Shown: positions 27,434 through 35,753 of the stretch, piece by piece
How the letters are laid out: each line of letters opens with the position of its first letter
How positions within the stretch are numbered: the stretch's first letter is position 1
NCBI RefSeq assembly: GCF_013177735.1
Contig: NZ_WOEZ01000043.1
Location: forward strand, 175,311-239,310
Direction: 5' to 3'
Source: Paraburkholderia elongata
Lineage (GTDB): Bacteria > Pseudomonadota > Gammaproteobacteria > Burkholderiales > Burkholderiaceae
Length of the DNA stretch: 64,000 nt
Program-made: the position numbers and the translations under genes
Notes under the pieces: model-generated
Databases searched by the model: none
What the model was told of the DNA's origin: nothing
What the model saw: only the letters and a program-made list of their open reading frames with translations

Positions 27434-28777
27434 ATGAACCAAGGGGGTAACGAGGTGGGTTTGTTGTCCAGGGTGCGTTTCGATCTCGACACGCTCAAAC
27501 GGCTCGCGCAGTTTGCCGCGAAGCGCAGTGGCGAAGACCGCATTCCGCAGGTGGCCGGCAGTCTCACGTTCACCACCATGCTCGCGCTCGTGCCGCTCGC
27601 CACGGTTGCGTTCGCGCTGTTCACCGCGTTTCCGCTTTTCAGCTCGTTTCAGATGTCGCTGCAGATTTTCTTGGCCGACCATCTGATGCCCGAGCAGCTC
27701 AACAGTCAGATTTTCGATTATCTGAATCAGTTCGCGGCGAAGGCCAAGGGCCTCACGACGATCGGCATGATTTTTCTGTTCGTCACCGCAGTGATGACGA
27801 TGATGACCGTGGAATCCGCTTTCAACGTGATCTGGCGGGTGCGCAAGGCGCGGCCGATCGCGCAGCGCATCCTGGTCTACTGGGCGATCATCACGCTCGG
27901 CCCGATTCTGATCGGCGTGAGCCTGTCGATTTCTTCCTATCTGTTCACGCGGTCCATGGCGTTCACCACGGCCGTCCAGCATATTCCGCCGGTGATCGAC
28001 TGGGCGCTGACCGGCGCCGCGCTACCATTGACGGCACTCGCCTTCACGATGCTTTATGTGTTTCTGCCGAACTGCCGGGTGGAGTGGCGCGACGCGGTGA
28101 TCGGCGGGGTCGCTGCCGCGATCGCCTTCGAACTCGCCAAGCGCGGCTTTGGCTACTACGTGCGCCGGATTCCCACCTATACCACGGTGTACGGTGCATT
28201 TGCCGCTGTGCCTCTATTCCTGCTGTGGATGTATCTGTGCTGGTTCATCGCGCTGGCCGGCGCGATGATCGCGTCGGCGCTGCCGGCGATCCGCATTGGC
28301 CAGTTTCACCGGCCGACTTTTGAAGGCAGCGATCTGTTCGATTCGCTCGAACTCCTCGCGCGGCTCTCAGAAGCGCGCGATGCGGGCAAGCGTGGCTACA
28401 CGGTGCCGGAGCTGTCGCGAATGCTTCGTCGCGAGATGGATACCACGATCAGGCTGCTGCAAAAGCTTGAGGAGATCGAGTGGATCGCGCGCTTGCAGGA
28501 CGACGACACGCGTCCGCACTTCCTGCTGCTGGCAAATCTGGCGCAAATCACGGTCGAGCGTTTGTTCGACCTGTTCGTGATCGACCGCGCGGAGCTCGAA
28601 TATCAGCTTGAACTGGACTCTACGCGCGTGGATGGCCAGACGCTGCTGGCGGCGCTGGAAAACGACAAGCTGAAAGTGACGCTCGCTACGCTGCTGGCGG
28701 CGCGTGCCGCCGCGCGGGCCGCGCGCGCCCAGGAAAGCGAACAGGGCACGTCTTCAATGCCGCATCAGGCTGCCTGA
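27434..28777 (+). CDS. YihY/BrkB-family inner-membrane protein
   Basis: Polytopic membrane protein of 447 residues with about six helices between residues 40 and 290. The family segments are GSLTFTTMLALVPLATVAFA near 36, ESAFNVIWRVRKARPIAQRI near 120, and RRIPTYTTVYGAFAAVPLFL near 240. A C-terminal cytoplasmic region (about 300-410) resembles a winged-helix segment, as in the larger YihY proteins. Older names (RNase BN, BrkB virulence factor) are not supported for the family. A GTG at 27455, after AAGGGGG, is an alternative start. The stop lies within the left arm of a strong hairpin. Confidence 0.9.
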   Translation: MNQGGNEVGLLSRVRFDLDTLKRLAQFAAKRSGEDRIPQVAGSLTFTTMLALVPLATVAFALFTAFPLFSSFQMSLQIFLADHLMPEQLNSQIFDYLNQFAAKAKGLTTIGMIFLFVTAVMTMMTVESAFNVIWRVRKARPIAQRILVYWAIITLGPILIGVSLSISSYLFTRSMAFTTAVQHIPPVIDWALTGAALPLTALAFTMLYVFLPNCRVEWRDAVIGGVAAAIAFELAKRGFGYYVRRIPTYTTVYGAFAAVPLFLLWMYLCWFIALAGAMIASALPAIRIGQFHRPTFEGSDLFDSLELLARLSEARDAGKRGYTVPELSRMLRREMDTTIRLLQKLEEIEWIARLQDDDTRPHFLLLANLAQITVERLFDLFVIDRAELEYQLELDSTRVDGQTLLAALENDKLKVTLATLLAARAAARAARAQESEQGTSSMPHQAA

Positions 28778-28809
28778 GCAGGCTGCATGAGCAGGCAGCC
28801 TGATGCGGC
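28759..28809. terminator. Strong hairpin between convergent genes
   Basis: Two perfect 18-base arms (left arm GCCGCATCAGGCTGCCTG, 28759-28776; right arm 28792-28809) with a 15-base loop, between yihY (+) and the DUF962 gene (-). There is no T tract, so it may stop transcription with Rho or protect the two 3' ends. The left arm includes the last codons of yihY. Confidence 0.65.
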
Positions 28810-28815
28810 GGCAAC

Positions 28816-29136
28816 CTACAGCGAAATCTTCCCCACACAGATGTCCTTGAACATCACCCAGTCGCCCATCAGGCTATAAAGCGGATGCCGGAAGGTAGCC
28901 GGCCGGTTTTTCTCGAAGAAGAAATGTCCGACCCAGGCAAAGCCATATCCGCAGATGACGGCAGCCGGCAGCCATAGCCAGTCACCAGTGGCGAGCGCCA
29001 TGGCGAGGCAGCCGATCACGCCGAGCGAACCCACGAAATGCAGCCGCCGCGATACCGTGTTGCGATGCTCGCTCAGGTAGTACGGATAGAACTCCGCGAA
29101 ACTCGCGAAGTGATCGGTGTGCGCGGTTTGAGCCAT
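28816..29136 (-). CDS. DUF962/Mpo1-like membrane protein
   Basis: A 106-residue protein with two hydrophobic helices (about 35-68). Family features are FYPYYLSEHRNTVSRRLHFV near the N-terminus and GYGFAWVGHFFFEKNRPATF with the HPLYSLMGDW end. Conserved His residues match the yeast Mpo1 dioxygenase, which carries out alpha-oxidation of 2-hydroxy fatty acids; activity in bacteria is inferred. ATG at 29136 is chosen, with GGAGG five bases upstream; a GTG directly before it is too close to that site. Confidence 0.88.
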   Translation of the reverse strand: MAQTAHTDHFASFAEFYPYYLSEHRNTVSRRLHFVGSLGVIGCLAMALATGDWLWLPAAVICGYGFAWVGHFFFEKNRPATFRHPLYSLMGDWVMFKDICVGKISL

Positions 29137-29348
29137 CACAGCCTCCGAATGTCGACACTACTTGTCGACGCTACTCGATTCCGTGCCCGTCGCTCCCAGG
29201 TTGTTTCGCCGCGCGCCGACATGCTCGGAACGCGCTCGAAACAGGACAGGCTTGACCCATTGTGCGGCTATCGGGTTATGCGCGCAACCTGGCCATTCGG
29301 CCGATGGCGCGCTTCTACCTGTGCGGTTATCGTGACGACTCGCAGCGA

Positions 29349-30194
29349 CTATTGAACGGCGAATTGAACAGCGCCTTTGGCCTTCGAGGCGAAGCTGAAC
29401 AGCGCGTCGAGCGTGGCATCGGGCTGTTCGGTCATCAGGGCATGGCCGGCTTCGAGCGCGACGGTGTCGACCGGTACGCCGGCTTGAGAGAGCGCGTCGG
29501 CAAGTGCTTTGGCCGCGCGCGGCGGCGTCATCGCATCGCGCCGGCCCACGATCAATCTCGTCGGGCAACGCACCTCGGCGGCGCGGGTGAGGCCATCCGC
29601 GTAGCTATTGCAGGCGGTGAAGTCGGTGTGGAACAGGTGCGGCTCGCCGCTCGCCGAGACACGCTCCATCAGCCGCTGGTTCATGCCGTGCAGCCAGAAG
29701 CCCGGGCCGGGGCACGACGGCTTGGCGGCGAGCGTCGAATGCGACCATTGATTGACCATGCCGATTGCCTCGGGCTCGCGATGCAGGGCGGCCTCGAGCA
29801 AAGCGTCAGAGACGGCCATCGGCACGGCGGTGGCGAGCAGCGCCAGGTGCGTCACGCGCTCCGGATAGCGGCCGGCGAAGTCGAGTGCGATCAGCGAGCC
29901 CATGCTGTGGCCGGCCACGAATGCACGCTGTACGCCGGCGGCGTCGAGCAGGGCGGCCAGCCAGTCGGCCATGGCTGTCACGGTGGTGAGCGCCGGGCCG
30001 GCGCTGCGGCAGTGTCCGGGCAGGTCGACTGCCAGTACGCCGAAGCCATGGTGCGCGAAGTAACGCGTTTGCAATGCCCACACGCTATGGTCATGCTCGG
30101 CGCCGTGGATGAACACGGCGGTCGGCAGGCTGGGGTCGAATGGTTTGCCGCCGGTGTACGCGTAGGCGGGCTTGCCTTGAACAGTAAGGATCAT
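29349..30194 (-). CDS. Alpha/beta hydrolase
   Basis: Serine hydrolase of 281 residues. The oxyanion segment is FIHGAEHDHSVW (28-39), the nucleophile elbow GHSMGS has Ser97, the Asp is in VGRRDAMTPP near 222, and the His in EAGHALMTEQ near 250. Its start overlaps the stop of the sulfhydrylase gene as ATGA, so it is translationally coupled to it. Hydrolases next to MetY/MetZ often are homoserine acyltransferase relatives, but this one lacks their features and the substrate is unknown. Confidence 0.9.
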   Translation of the reverse strand: MILTVQGKPAYAYTGGKPFDPSLPTAVFIHGAEHDHSVWALQTRYFAHHGFGVLAVDLPGHCRSAGPALTTVTAMADWLAALLDAAGVQRAFVAGHSMGSLIALDFAGRYPERVTHLALLATAVPMAVSDALLEAALHREPEAIGMVNQWSHSTLAAKPSCPGPGFWLHGMNQRLMERVSASGEPHLFHTDFTACNSYADGLTRAAEVRCPTRLIVGRRDAMTPPRAAKALADALSQAGVPVDTVALEAGHALMTEQPDATLDALFSFASKAKGAVQFAVQ

Positions 30195-31729
30195 GCGGAC
30201 TCCGGGCGGGGGTTGACCGCATCGGCGGGCGGGTCGGATGGGTTGCCTTGGGCTGGAGCGGCGGACGAACTGGAGAGTCCGCTCTTAGCCGAAGCAGCGG
30301 ATGAGCTGGAGGGGCCGCCTTGGGTCGAAGCAGCAGATGAACTGGAGGGGCTGCTTTGAGCCGAAGCAGCGGAAGAGCTGGAATGGCTGCCTTTTGCCGT
30401 GCTGGACGGACCGGATGGTCCACTCCCAAGCGCAGTCGTCCCGCCCGCTTTCTGCGCGGCTTTCAGCGCGCGCTTGAGGTCGTCGATCAGATCGTCGGGG
30501 TCTTCAAGGCCGATCGACAGGCGGATCGTGCCTTCGGCGATGCCGGCTGCGGCGAGCGCGGCTGCGTCCATGCGGAAGTGCGTCGTCGATGCGGGATGGA
30601 TGACCAGCGAGCGCGCGTCGCCGACGTTCGCAAGATGCGAGAACAGCGAAAGCGCTTCGATGAAGCTGCGTCCGGCGGCGCGGTCGCCGCGCAGATTGAA
30701 GCTGAATACCGCGCCCGCGCCGCGTGGCAGCAGACGCTTCGCGAGCGCATGGTCCGGATGCGACGGCAGTTCCGGGTAGGCGACGGCTTCGACGGCAGGG
30801 TGCGCGCACAGGAATTCGACCACCTTGCGCGTATTCGCGACGTGCCGTTCCATGCGTAGCGGCAGTGTTTCGATGCCTTGAAGCAGTTGCCAGGCGGCCT
30901 GGGGATGCAGGCACGCGCCGAAGTCGCGCAAGCCCTCGCGGCGCGCGCGCAGAAGAAACGGCGCGACTGTGCTTTCCTCGGCGAACACCATGCCGTGAAA
31001 GCCCTCGTACGGTTCGGTAAATTCGGGGAAACGGCCGGACGCGTTGAAGTCGAACGTGCCGCCGTCCACGAGTACGCCGCCGATCGTGGTGCCGTGGCCG
31101 CCGAGGAATTTGGTCGCCGAGTGATACACGAAGTCGGCGCCATGCTCGAACGGCTTGAGCAGGTAGGGCGTGGTGAAGGTGGAATCGACCAGCAGCGGCA
31201 CGCGGTGCTCATGTGCGAGCTGCGCCACCGCGGCGATATCGAGCACGTCGAGCCCCGGGTTGCCAAGCGTCTCGCCGAACAGCAGGCGCGTGTTCGGGCG
31301 CAACGCGGCGCGCCACGCGTCGGGATCGCCCGGTTTGACGAAGGTCGTCTCGATGCCGAAGCGCCGCAGCGTGTAGTGCAGCAGGTTGTGCGAGCCGCCG
31401 TACAGCGCGCTGGAGGCGACGATATGGGAGCCGGCGCCCATCAACGTGGCGATCGCCAGATGCAGCGCAGCCTGACCGCTGGCCGTGCCGATCGCGCCCG
31501 CGCCGTTTTCCAGCGCGGCGACTCGCTCCTCGAACACGGCCACGGTCGGATTCGAGATGCGCGAATAGACGTGGCCGGCGCGTTCCATATTGAAGAGCGC
31601 CGCGGCGTGGTCCGAGTCGCGGAACGAAAACGAGGTAGTCTGGTAAATAGGCGTGGCGCGCGCGCCGGTGGTCGGGTCGGGTGCTGCGCCGGCGTGCAGC
31701 GCAAGCGTGTCGAAACGGTTGGCGGACAT
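30191..31729 (-). CDS. metY: O-acetylhomoserine sulfhydrylase with Ser-rich repeat tail
   Basis: PLP enzyme of the Cys/Met metabolism class making homocysteine from O-acetylhomoserine and sulfide. The core (about 1-435) has the start RFDTLALHAGAAPDPTTGA, YSRISNPTVAVFEERVAALE and the PLP lysine in HSATKFLGGHGT near 208. The normal end is followed by about 75 extra residues rich in Ser and Ala, built from four 12-residue units of the type PSSSSAASAQGG encoded by 36-bp repeats. Start chosen at 31729 (MSANRFDTLALHAG). A hairpin at 31738-31759 precedes the start. It forms an operon with the alpha/beta hydrolase gene. Confidence 0.9.
   Translation of the reverse strand: MSANRFDTLALHAGAAPDPTTGARATPIYQTTSFSFRDSDHAAALFNMERAGHVYSRISNPTVAVFEERVAALENGAGAIGTASGQAALHLAIATLMGAGSHIVASSALYGGSHNLLHYTLRRFGIETTFVKPGDPDAWRAALRPNTRLLFGETLGNPGLDVLDIAAVAQLAHEHRVPLLVDSTFTTPYLLKPFEHGADFVYHSATKFLGGHGTTIGGVLVDGGTFDFNASGRFPEFTEPYEGFHGMVFAEESTVAPFLLRARREGLRDFGACLHPQAAWQLLQGIETLPLRMERHVANTRKVVEFLCAHPAVEAVAYPELPSHPDHALAKRLLPRGAGAVFSFNLRGDRAAGRSFIEALSLFSHLANVGDARSLVIHPASTTHFRMDAAALAAAGIAEGTIRLSIGLEDPDDLIDDLKRALKAAQKAGGTTALGSGPSGPSSTAKGSHSSSSAASAQSSPSSSSAASTQGGPSSSSAASAKSGLSSSSAAPAQGNPSDPPADAVNPRPESA
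30246..30389. repeat. 36-bp tandem repeats inside the metY 3' end
   Basis: Four imperfect units with period exactly 36: the element CTGGA recurs at 30270, 30306, 30342 and 30378. The period keeps the reading frame, giving 12-residue protein repeats. Such arrays change copy number by slippage. Confidence 0.85.
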
Positions 31730-31737
31730 CCTGGGCG

Positions 31738-31759
31738 GCGAGGCCACGGACGGCCTCGC
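31738..31759 (-). promoter_or_regulatory. Leader hairpin just before metY
   Basis: Perfect 8-bp stem GCGAGGCC/GGCCTCGC with a six-base loop, ending eight bases before the metY ATG. It would occupy the space normally used by the Shine-Dalgarno and the approaching ribosome, so it could lower translation. Confidence 0.4.
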
Positions 31760-31959
31760 GAAAGGTGAAAGTGGCGGCCATCCTATCACCGGCGTGGATC
31801 GCTTCAAGCGCGGTTTTCCCGATGCGCGCGCACCAGTTGGCGCCGGACTAAGCTTGCAAACGCCCGTTGCGCCTTGGTGGGCGGGCCGCTTTCCTTTTAT
31901 GGGCCTTTCCGCTAGGATCGAAAGTCATATCAGCTTAGCGGGTATCACGGAGACAGATC

Positions 31960-32421
31960 ATGCGAGTCAGCGACATTCTTAAAGTCAAAGGCAACACCCT
32001 TTTCACGGTTACGCCGGATACCACGCTGCACGACGCAGTCAATACCATGGCCGAGCACGATATCGGCTCGCTGGTCGTGATGGAATACGGCGACCTCGTC
32101 GGCATGCTGACGTTTCGCGAAATTATTCTGACCTTGAGCAAGCACGGCGGCAGCCTCGGTACCTCCACGATCCGCAAGTTGATGGACGACCATCCGCTCA
32201 CCTGCACGCCCGAAACGGACGTCAACGAGGTTCGCCGCATGATGCTCGAGCATCACGTGCGCTATTTGCCGGTGCTGGAAAGCCGCACACTGATGGGCGT
32301 GATCTCGTTCTACGACGTCGCGAAGGCGGTGGTCGAAGAGCAGGGCTTCGAAAACCGCATGCTCAAGGCCTACATCCGCGACTGGCCGGAAGAGCAACAG
32401 GACCAGCAACCGTCGCGCTAA
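31960..32421 (+). CDS. CBS-domain pair protein
   Basis: A 153-residue cytosolic protein consisting of two CBS motifs (about 8-62 and 76-132), the module that binds adenine nucleotides. The first has TLFTVTPDTTLHDAVNTMAE and IGSLVVMEYGDLVGMLTFRE, the second HPLTCTPETDVNEVRRMMLE and VRYLPVLESRTLMGVISFYD. There is no partner domain. A good site, ACGGAGA, precedes the ATG. A terminator follows. What it regulates is unknown. Confidence 0.92.
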   Translation: MRVSDILKVKGNTLFTVTPDTTLHDAVNTMAEHDIGSLVVMEYGDLVGMLTFREIILTLSKHGGSLGTSTIRKLMDDHPLTCTPETDVNEVRRMMLEHHVRYLPVLESRTLMGVISFYDVAKAVVEEQGFENRMLKAYIRDWPEEQQDQQPSR

Positions 32422-32480
32422 CGCGCGGTGGCTCACCGCGGCGCTCGCGCCGTTGCCGTGAGTGCGAAGATGCCGTCAAG

Positions 32481-32507
32481 GCGCGCGCGAAAGCGTGCGC
32501 TTTTTTT
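32481..32507 (+). terminator. Terminator after the CBS gene
   Basis: Eight-pair stem GCGCGCGC/GCGTGCGC (one G-T pair) closed by a GAAA tetraloop and followed by T7. It lies 60 bases beyond the CBS stop. Confidence 0.88.
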
Positions 32508-32590
32508 GTGCCCGGCCCTTGCCCCTTTGTTGCTCTTTTAGCCCGTTTTTGCCCGTTCCCGAATTTCATGAGAGCCCGTTCCCGAACTTC

Positions 32591-34528
32591 ATGAGCGATC
32601 GCCCGTTACCTGCCGCCCGCCGTGCCGCCCGCTCTCACGAGTCGCACGAGTCGCAGTTCCGCCTGCTTGGCCAGCGCCGTTTCGCGCCGTTTTTCTGGAC
32701 CCAGTTCCTCGGCGCGATGAACGACAACGTGTTCAAGATCGGCTTCACGTCGCTTGTCACGTATCAGGCGGCGCGCTTTTCCGGTGTCGACCCGAAAACG
32801 GCGGCGTTCCTGATCTCGGCGATTTTCATTCTGCCGTTCGTGCTGCTGTCGGCCACCTCCGGCCAGATCGCGGACAAGTACGACAAGGCGATGCTCACGC
32901 GCTTCGTCAAAAGCTTCGAAATCGTCGTGATGCTGATCGGCGGCGCGGGTTTCTGGCTGCATAGCGCGCCGCTGCTGTATCTGTGCACGTTTCTGATGGG
33001 CGTCCATTCGACTGTGTTCGGACCGGTCAAGTATTCGTACCTGCCGCAGCATCTGTCGAAGTCGGAACTGGTCGGCGGTAACGGGATGGTCGAGATGGGC
33101 ACCTTCGTCGCGATTCTGATCGGCACGATCGTCGGCGGGGTGGGCGCGGGTTTCGTCGAGCATGGCGCCGTGGTGCTGGCCTGCGCATGTGTTGGGATTG
33201 CGCTGGTGGGGCGGCTGGTGTCGAACTTCGTGCCTGTCACGCCGGCGCCGCAACCCGATCTGCGCATCAACTGGAATCCGGTCAGCGAGACGTGGCGCAA
33301 CCTGAAGCTCGCGCGCGAAAACCGGACGGTGTTTCTGAGCCTGCTGGGAATTTCCTGGCTGTGGTTCGTGGGCGCGACCTTTCTGTCTTCGTTTTTCAGC
33401 TTCGCGAAAAACGTGCTGTCCGCCGATTCGGATGTTGTAACCGTGCTGCTCGGCACGTTCTCGATCGGCATCGGCATCGGTTCGCTGATGTGCGAAAAGC
33501 TCTCGAAGCGGCGCATCGAAATCGGGCTCGTGCCGCTCGGCTCGATCGGCATGAGCGTGTTCGCGATCGATCTGTTCTTCGCGAGTCATACGCTGCCGGC
33601 CGCCGGGCATCTGCTGAGCGTCGGCGAATTTCTCGTGCGGCCCGCCCATTGGCGAGTGCTGGCCGATCTGTTTCTGCTGGCCATGTTCGGCGGCTTCTAT
33701 AGCGTGCCGCTCTATGCGCTGATTCAGAGCCGCAGCCAGCCGAGCCATCGCGCGCGCATCATCGCAGCGAACAATATTCTGAATTCGTTGTTCATGATCG
33801 TCTCGGCGTTGATGGCGATGGGGTTGACCGCGGCGGGTTTCAGCATTCCGGCGATTTTCCTCGTTACCGCGTTGCTGAACATTGTCGTCGCGACGTATAT
33901 CTATTCGCTCGTGCCTGAGTTTTTGCTGCGCTTTATCGCCTGGGTGCTGGTGCACACGTTCTACCGGATTCGTCTGGTCCATGCCGAACGGATTCCCGAA
34001 GAGGGCGCGGCCGTGCTGGTGTGCAACCACGTGAGCTTCGTCGATGCGATCGTCATCATGGCCGAGAGCCCGCGGCCGATCCGTTTCGTGATGGACCATC
34101 AGATCTTCAAGTCGCCGTTCGCCGGCTGGGTGTTCCGCCAAGCGAAGGCGATTCCGATCGCGCCCGCCCATCAGGATCCGGAGTTGCTGGCGCGCGCCTA
34201 TGAGCGCTGCGCCGAGGCGCTCGCGGAGGGCGATCTGGTCTGCATCTTCCCGGAAGGGAAGCTGACAAAGACCGGCGAAATGAATCCGTTCCGCCACGGC
34301 GTGACCGAGATCATTCGCCGCACGCCGGCGCCGGTGATACCGATGGCGTTGCGCGGACTGTGGGGCAGCGTGTTTTCGCGCGCCAACGACGCGCGCTGGC
34401 CGCGACCGATCCAGAAGGGCGTGATGAGCCGGCTGACGCTGGCGGTGGGCGAGCCGATCGATCCGGCTGAGGCGTCGCCGGAGGTGCTGCAGCAGATCGT
34501 TACCGAATTGCGCGGCGCGCGGAAGTAG
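32591..34528 (+). CDS. MFS transporter-acyltransferase fusion (LplT-PlsC type)
   Basis: A 645-residue inner-membrane protein. The N-terminal MFS domain (about 25-435, 12 helices) opens FFWTQFLGAMNDNVFKIGF, typical of the lysophospholipid flippase LplT. The C-terminal PlsC-like acyltransferase (about 450-640) has the catalytic NHVSFVD (His about 479, Asp about 484) and FPEGKLTKTGEM (about 551). It resembles E. coli lplT-aas merged, but without the acyl-ACP synthetase. The likely role is uptake and re-acylation of lysophospholipids. Start chosen at 32591; a near-identical 23-base duplication covers this start and creates a nine-codon upstream frame. Confidence 0.9.
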   Translation: MSDRPLPAARRAARSHESHESQFRLLGQRRFAPFFWTQFLGAMNDNVFKIGFTSLVTYQAARFSGVDPKTAAFLISAIFILPFVLLSATSGQIADKYDKAMLTRFVKSFEIVVMLIGGAGFWLHSAPLLYLCTFLMGVHSTVFGPVKYSYLPQHLSKSELVGGNGMVEMGTFVAILIGTIVGGVGAGFVEHGAVVLACACVGIALVGRLVSNFVPVTPAPQPDLRINWNPVSETWRNLKLARENRTVFLSLLGISWLWFVGATFLSSFFSFAKNVLSADSDVVTVLLGTFSIGIGIGSLMCEKLSKRRIEIGLVPLGSIGMSVFAIDLFFASHTLPAAGHLLSVGEFLVRPAHWRVLADLFLLAMFGGFYSVPLYALIQSRSQPSHRARIIAANNILNSLFMIVSALMAMGLTAAGFSIPAIFLVTALLNIVVATYIYSLVPEFLLRFIAWVLVHTFYRIRLVHAERIPEEGAAVLVCNHVSFVDAIVIMAESPRPIRFVMDHQIFKSPFAGWVFRQAKAIPIAPAHQDPELLARAYERCAEALAEGDLVCIFPEGKLTKTGEMNPFRHGVTEIIRRTPAPVIPMALRGLWGSVFSRANDARWPRPIQKGVMSRLTLAVGEPIDPAEASPEVLQQIVTELRGARK

Positions 34529-34605
34529 AGCGTCGCGCGCTGCGGCCCTAGCCCCTTGAGGGCTGGCATAATGGTGCCTTCCCCGCATTTCTTTGGACGA
34601 CGCCC

Positions 34606-35706
34606 ATGTCCGGCAACACGCTCGGTACGCTTTTCACTGTCACGACCTTCGGCGAATCGCACGGCCCCGCTATCGGCTGCGTGATCGACGGCTGCCCGCC
34701 GGGCATGGCGCTTAGCGAAGCCGACATCCAGCTCGAACTCGACCGCCGCAAGCCGGGCACGTCGCGCCACGTCACGCAGCGTCAGGAAGAAGACAAGGTC
34801 GAGATCCTGTCGGGCGTGTTCGAAGGCCAGACCACCGGCGCGCCGATCGCGCTGCTGATCCGCAATACAGACCAGCGCAGCAAGGATTACGGCAATATCG
34901 CCGACACCTTCCGGCCGGGTCACGCCGACTACACCTACTGGCAGAAATACGGCATTCGCGACTATCGCGGTGGCGGCCGTTCGTCGGCTCGTCTGACTGC
35001 GCCTACGGTGGCGGCCGGCGCGGTTGCGAAGAAATGGCTGCGCGAAAAATTCGGTACCGAGATCCGCGGCTACATGGCGGCGCTCGGCGAGATCGACGTG
35101 CCGTTCGTCGACTGGGCACACGTGCGTGAGAACCCGTTCTTCGTGCCGAATGCGGAGATCGTGCCGGAACTCGAAAACTACATGGACGCGTTGCGCAAAG
35201 ACGGCGATTCGATCGGCGCGCGTATCAACGTCGTGGCTTCCGGCGTGCCGGTCGGGCTTGGCGAGCCGCTGTTCGACCGCCTCGATGCGGACATCGCACA
35301 CGCCATGATGGGTATCAACGCGGTGAAGGGCGTCGAGATCGGTGCCGGCTTCGCCAGCGTCGCGCAACGCGGCTCGGTGCACGGCGACGAATTGACGCCG
35401 GAGGGCTTCGTCGGCAATCACGCGGGCGGCGTGCTCGGCGGTATTTCGACCGGGCAGGACATCACGGTGTCCATCGCGATCAAGCCGACTTCGAGCATCC
35501 GCACGCCGCGCCGCTCGATCGACAAGGCGGGGCAACCGGCCATCGTCGAAACGTTCGGGCGTCATGACCCGTGCGTCGGCATCCGTGCCACGCCGATCGC
35601 CGAATCCATGCTCGCGCTGGTGCTGATCGACCACGCGCTGCGCCACCGTGCGCAATGCGGCGATGTCGCCGTGAGCACGCCGAAGATCGCGGCGAGCGCG
35701 CCGTAA
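34606..35706 (+). CDS. aroC: Chorismate synthase
   Basis: Last enzyme of the shikimate pathway; it uses reduced FMN to make chorismate from EPSP. The 366-residue length is exact. Signature sequences: [18 protein letters not shown] (16-33), [15 protein letters not shown] (about 123-137, with conserved Arg residues) and [15 protein letters not shown] near 303. The Ser/Arg pairs that bind FMN and EPSP are present. Between the fusion transporter gene (77 bases upstream) and a TPR protein gene, all on the same strand. Confidence 0.96.
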   Translation: MSGNTLGTLFTVTTFGESHGPAIGCVIDGCPPGMALSEADIQLELDRRKPGTSRHVTQRQEEDKVEILSGVFEGQTTGAPIALLIRNTDQRSKDYGNIADTFRPGHADYTYWQKYGIRDYRGGGRSSARLTAPTVAAGAVAKKWLREKFGTEIRGYMAALGEIDVPFVDWAHVRENPFFVPNAEIVPELENYMDALRKDGDSIGARINVVASGVPVGLGEPLFDRLDADIAHAMMGINAVKGVEIGAGFASVAQRGSVHGDELTPEGFVGNHAGGVLGGISTGQDITVSIAIKPTSSIRTPRRSIDKAGQPAIVETFGRHDPCVGIRATPIAESMLALVLIDHALRHRAQCGDVAVSTPKIAASAP

Positions 35707-35753
35707 GCGGCGCTCTCTGAGCATCTTCGTACTGCGCGCGCAACATCGTCTCA

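Noticed and set aside
31730..31959. SAM or SAH riboswitch upstream of metY
   Set aside because: Only a simple 8-bp hairpin is found; none of the conserved riboswitch core is recognisable.
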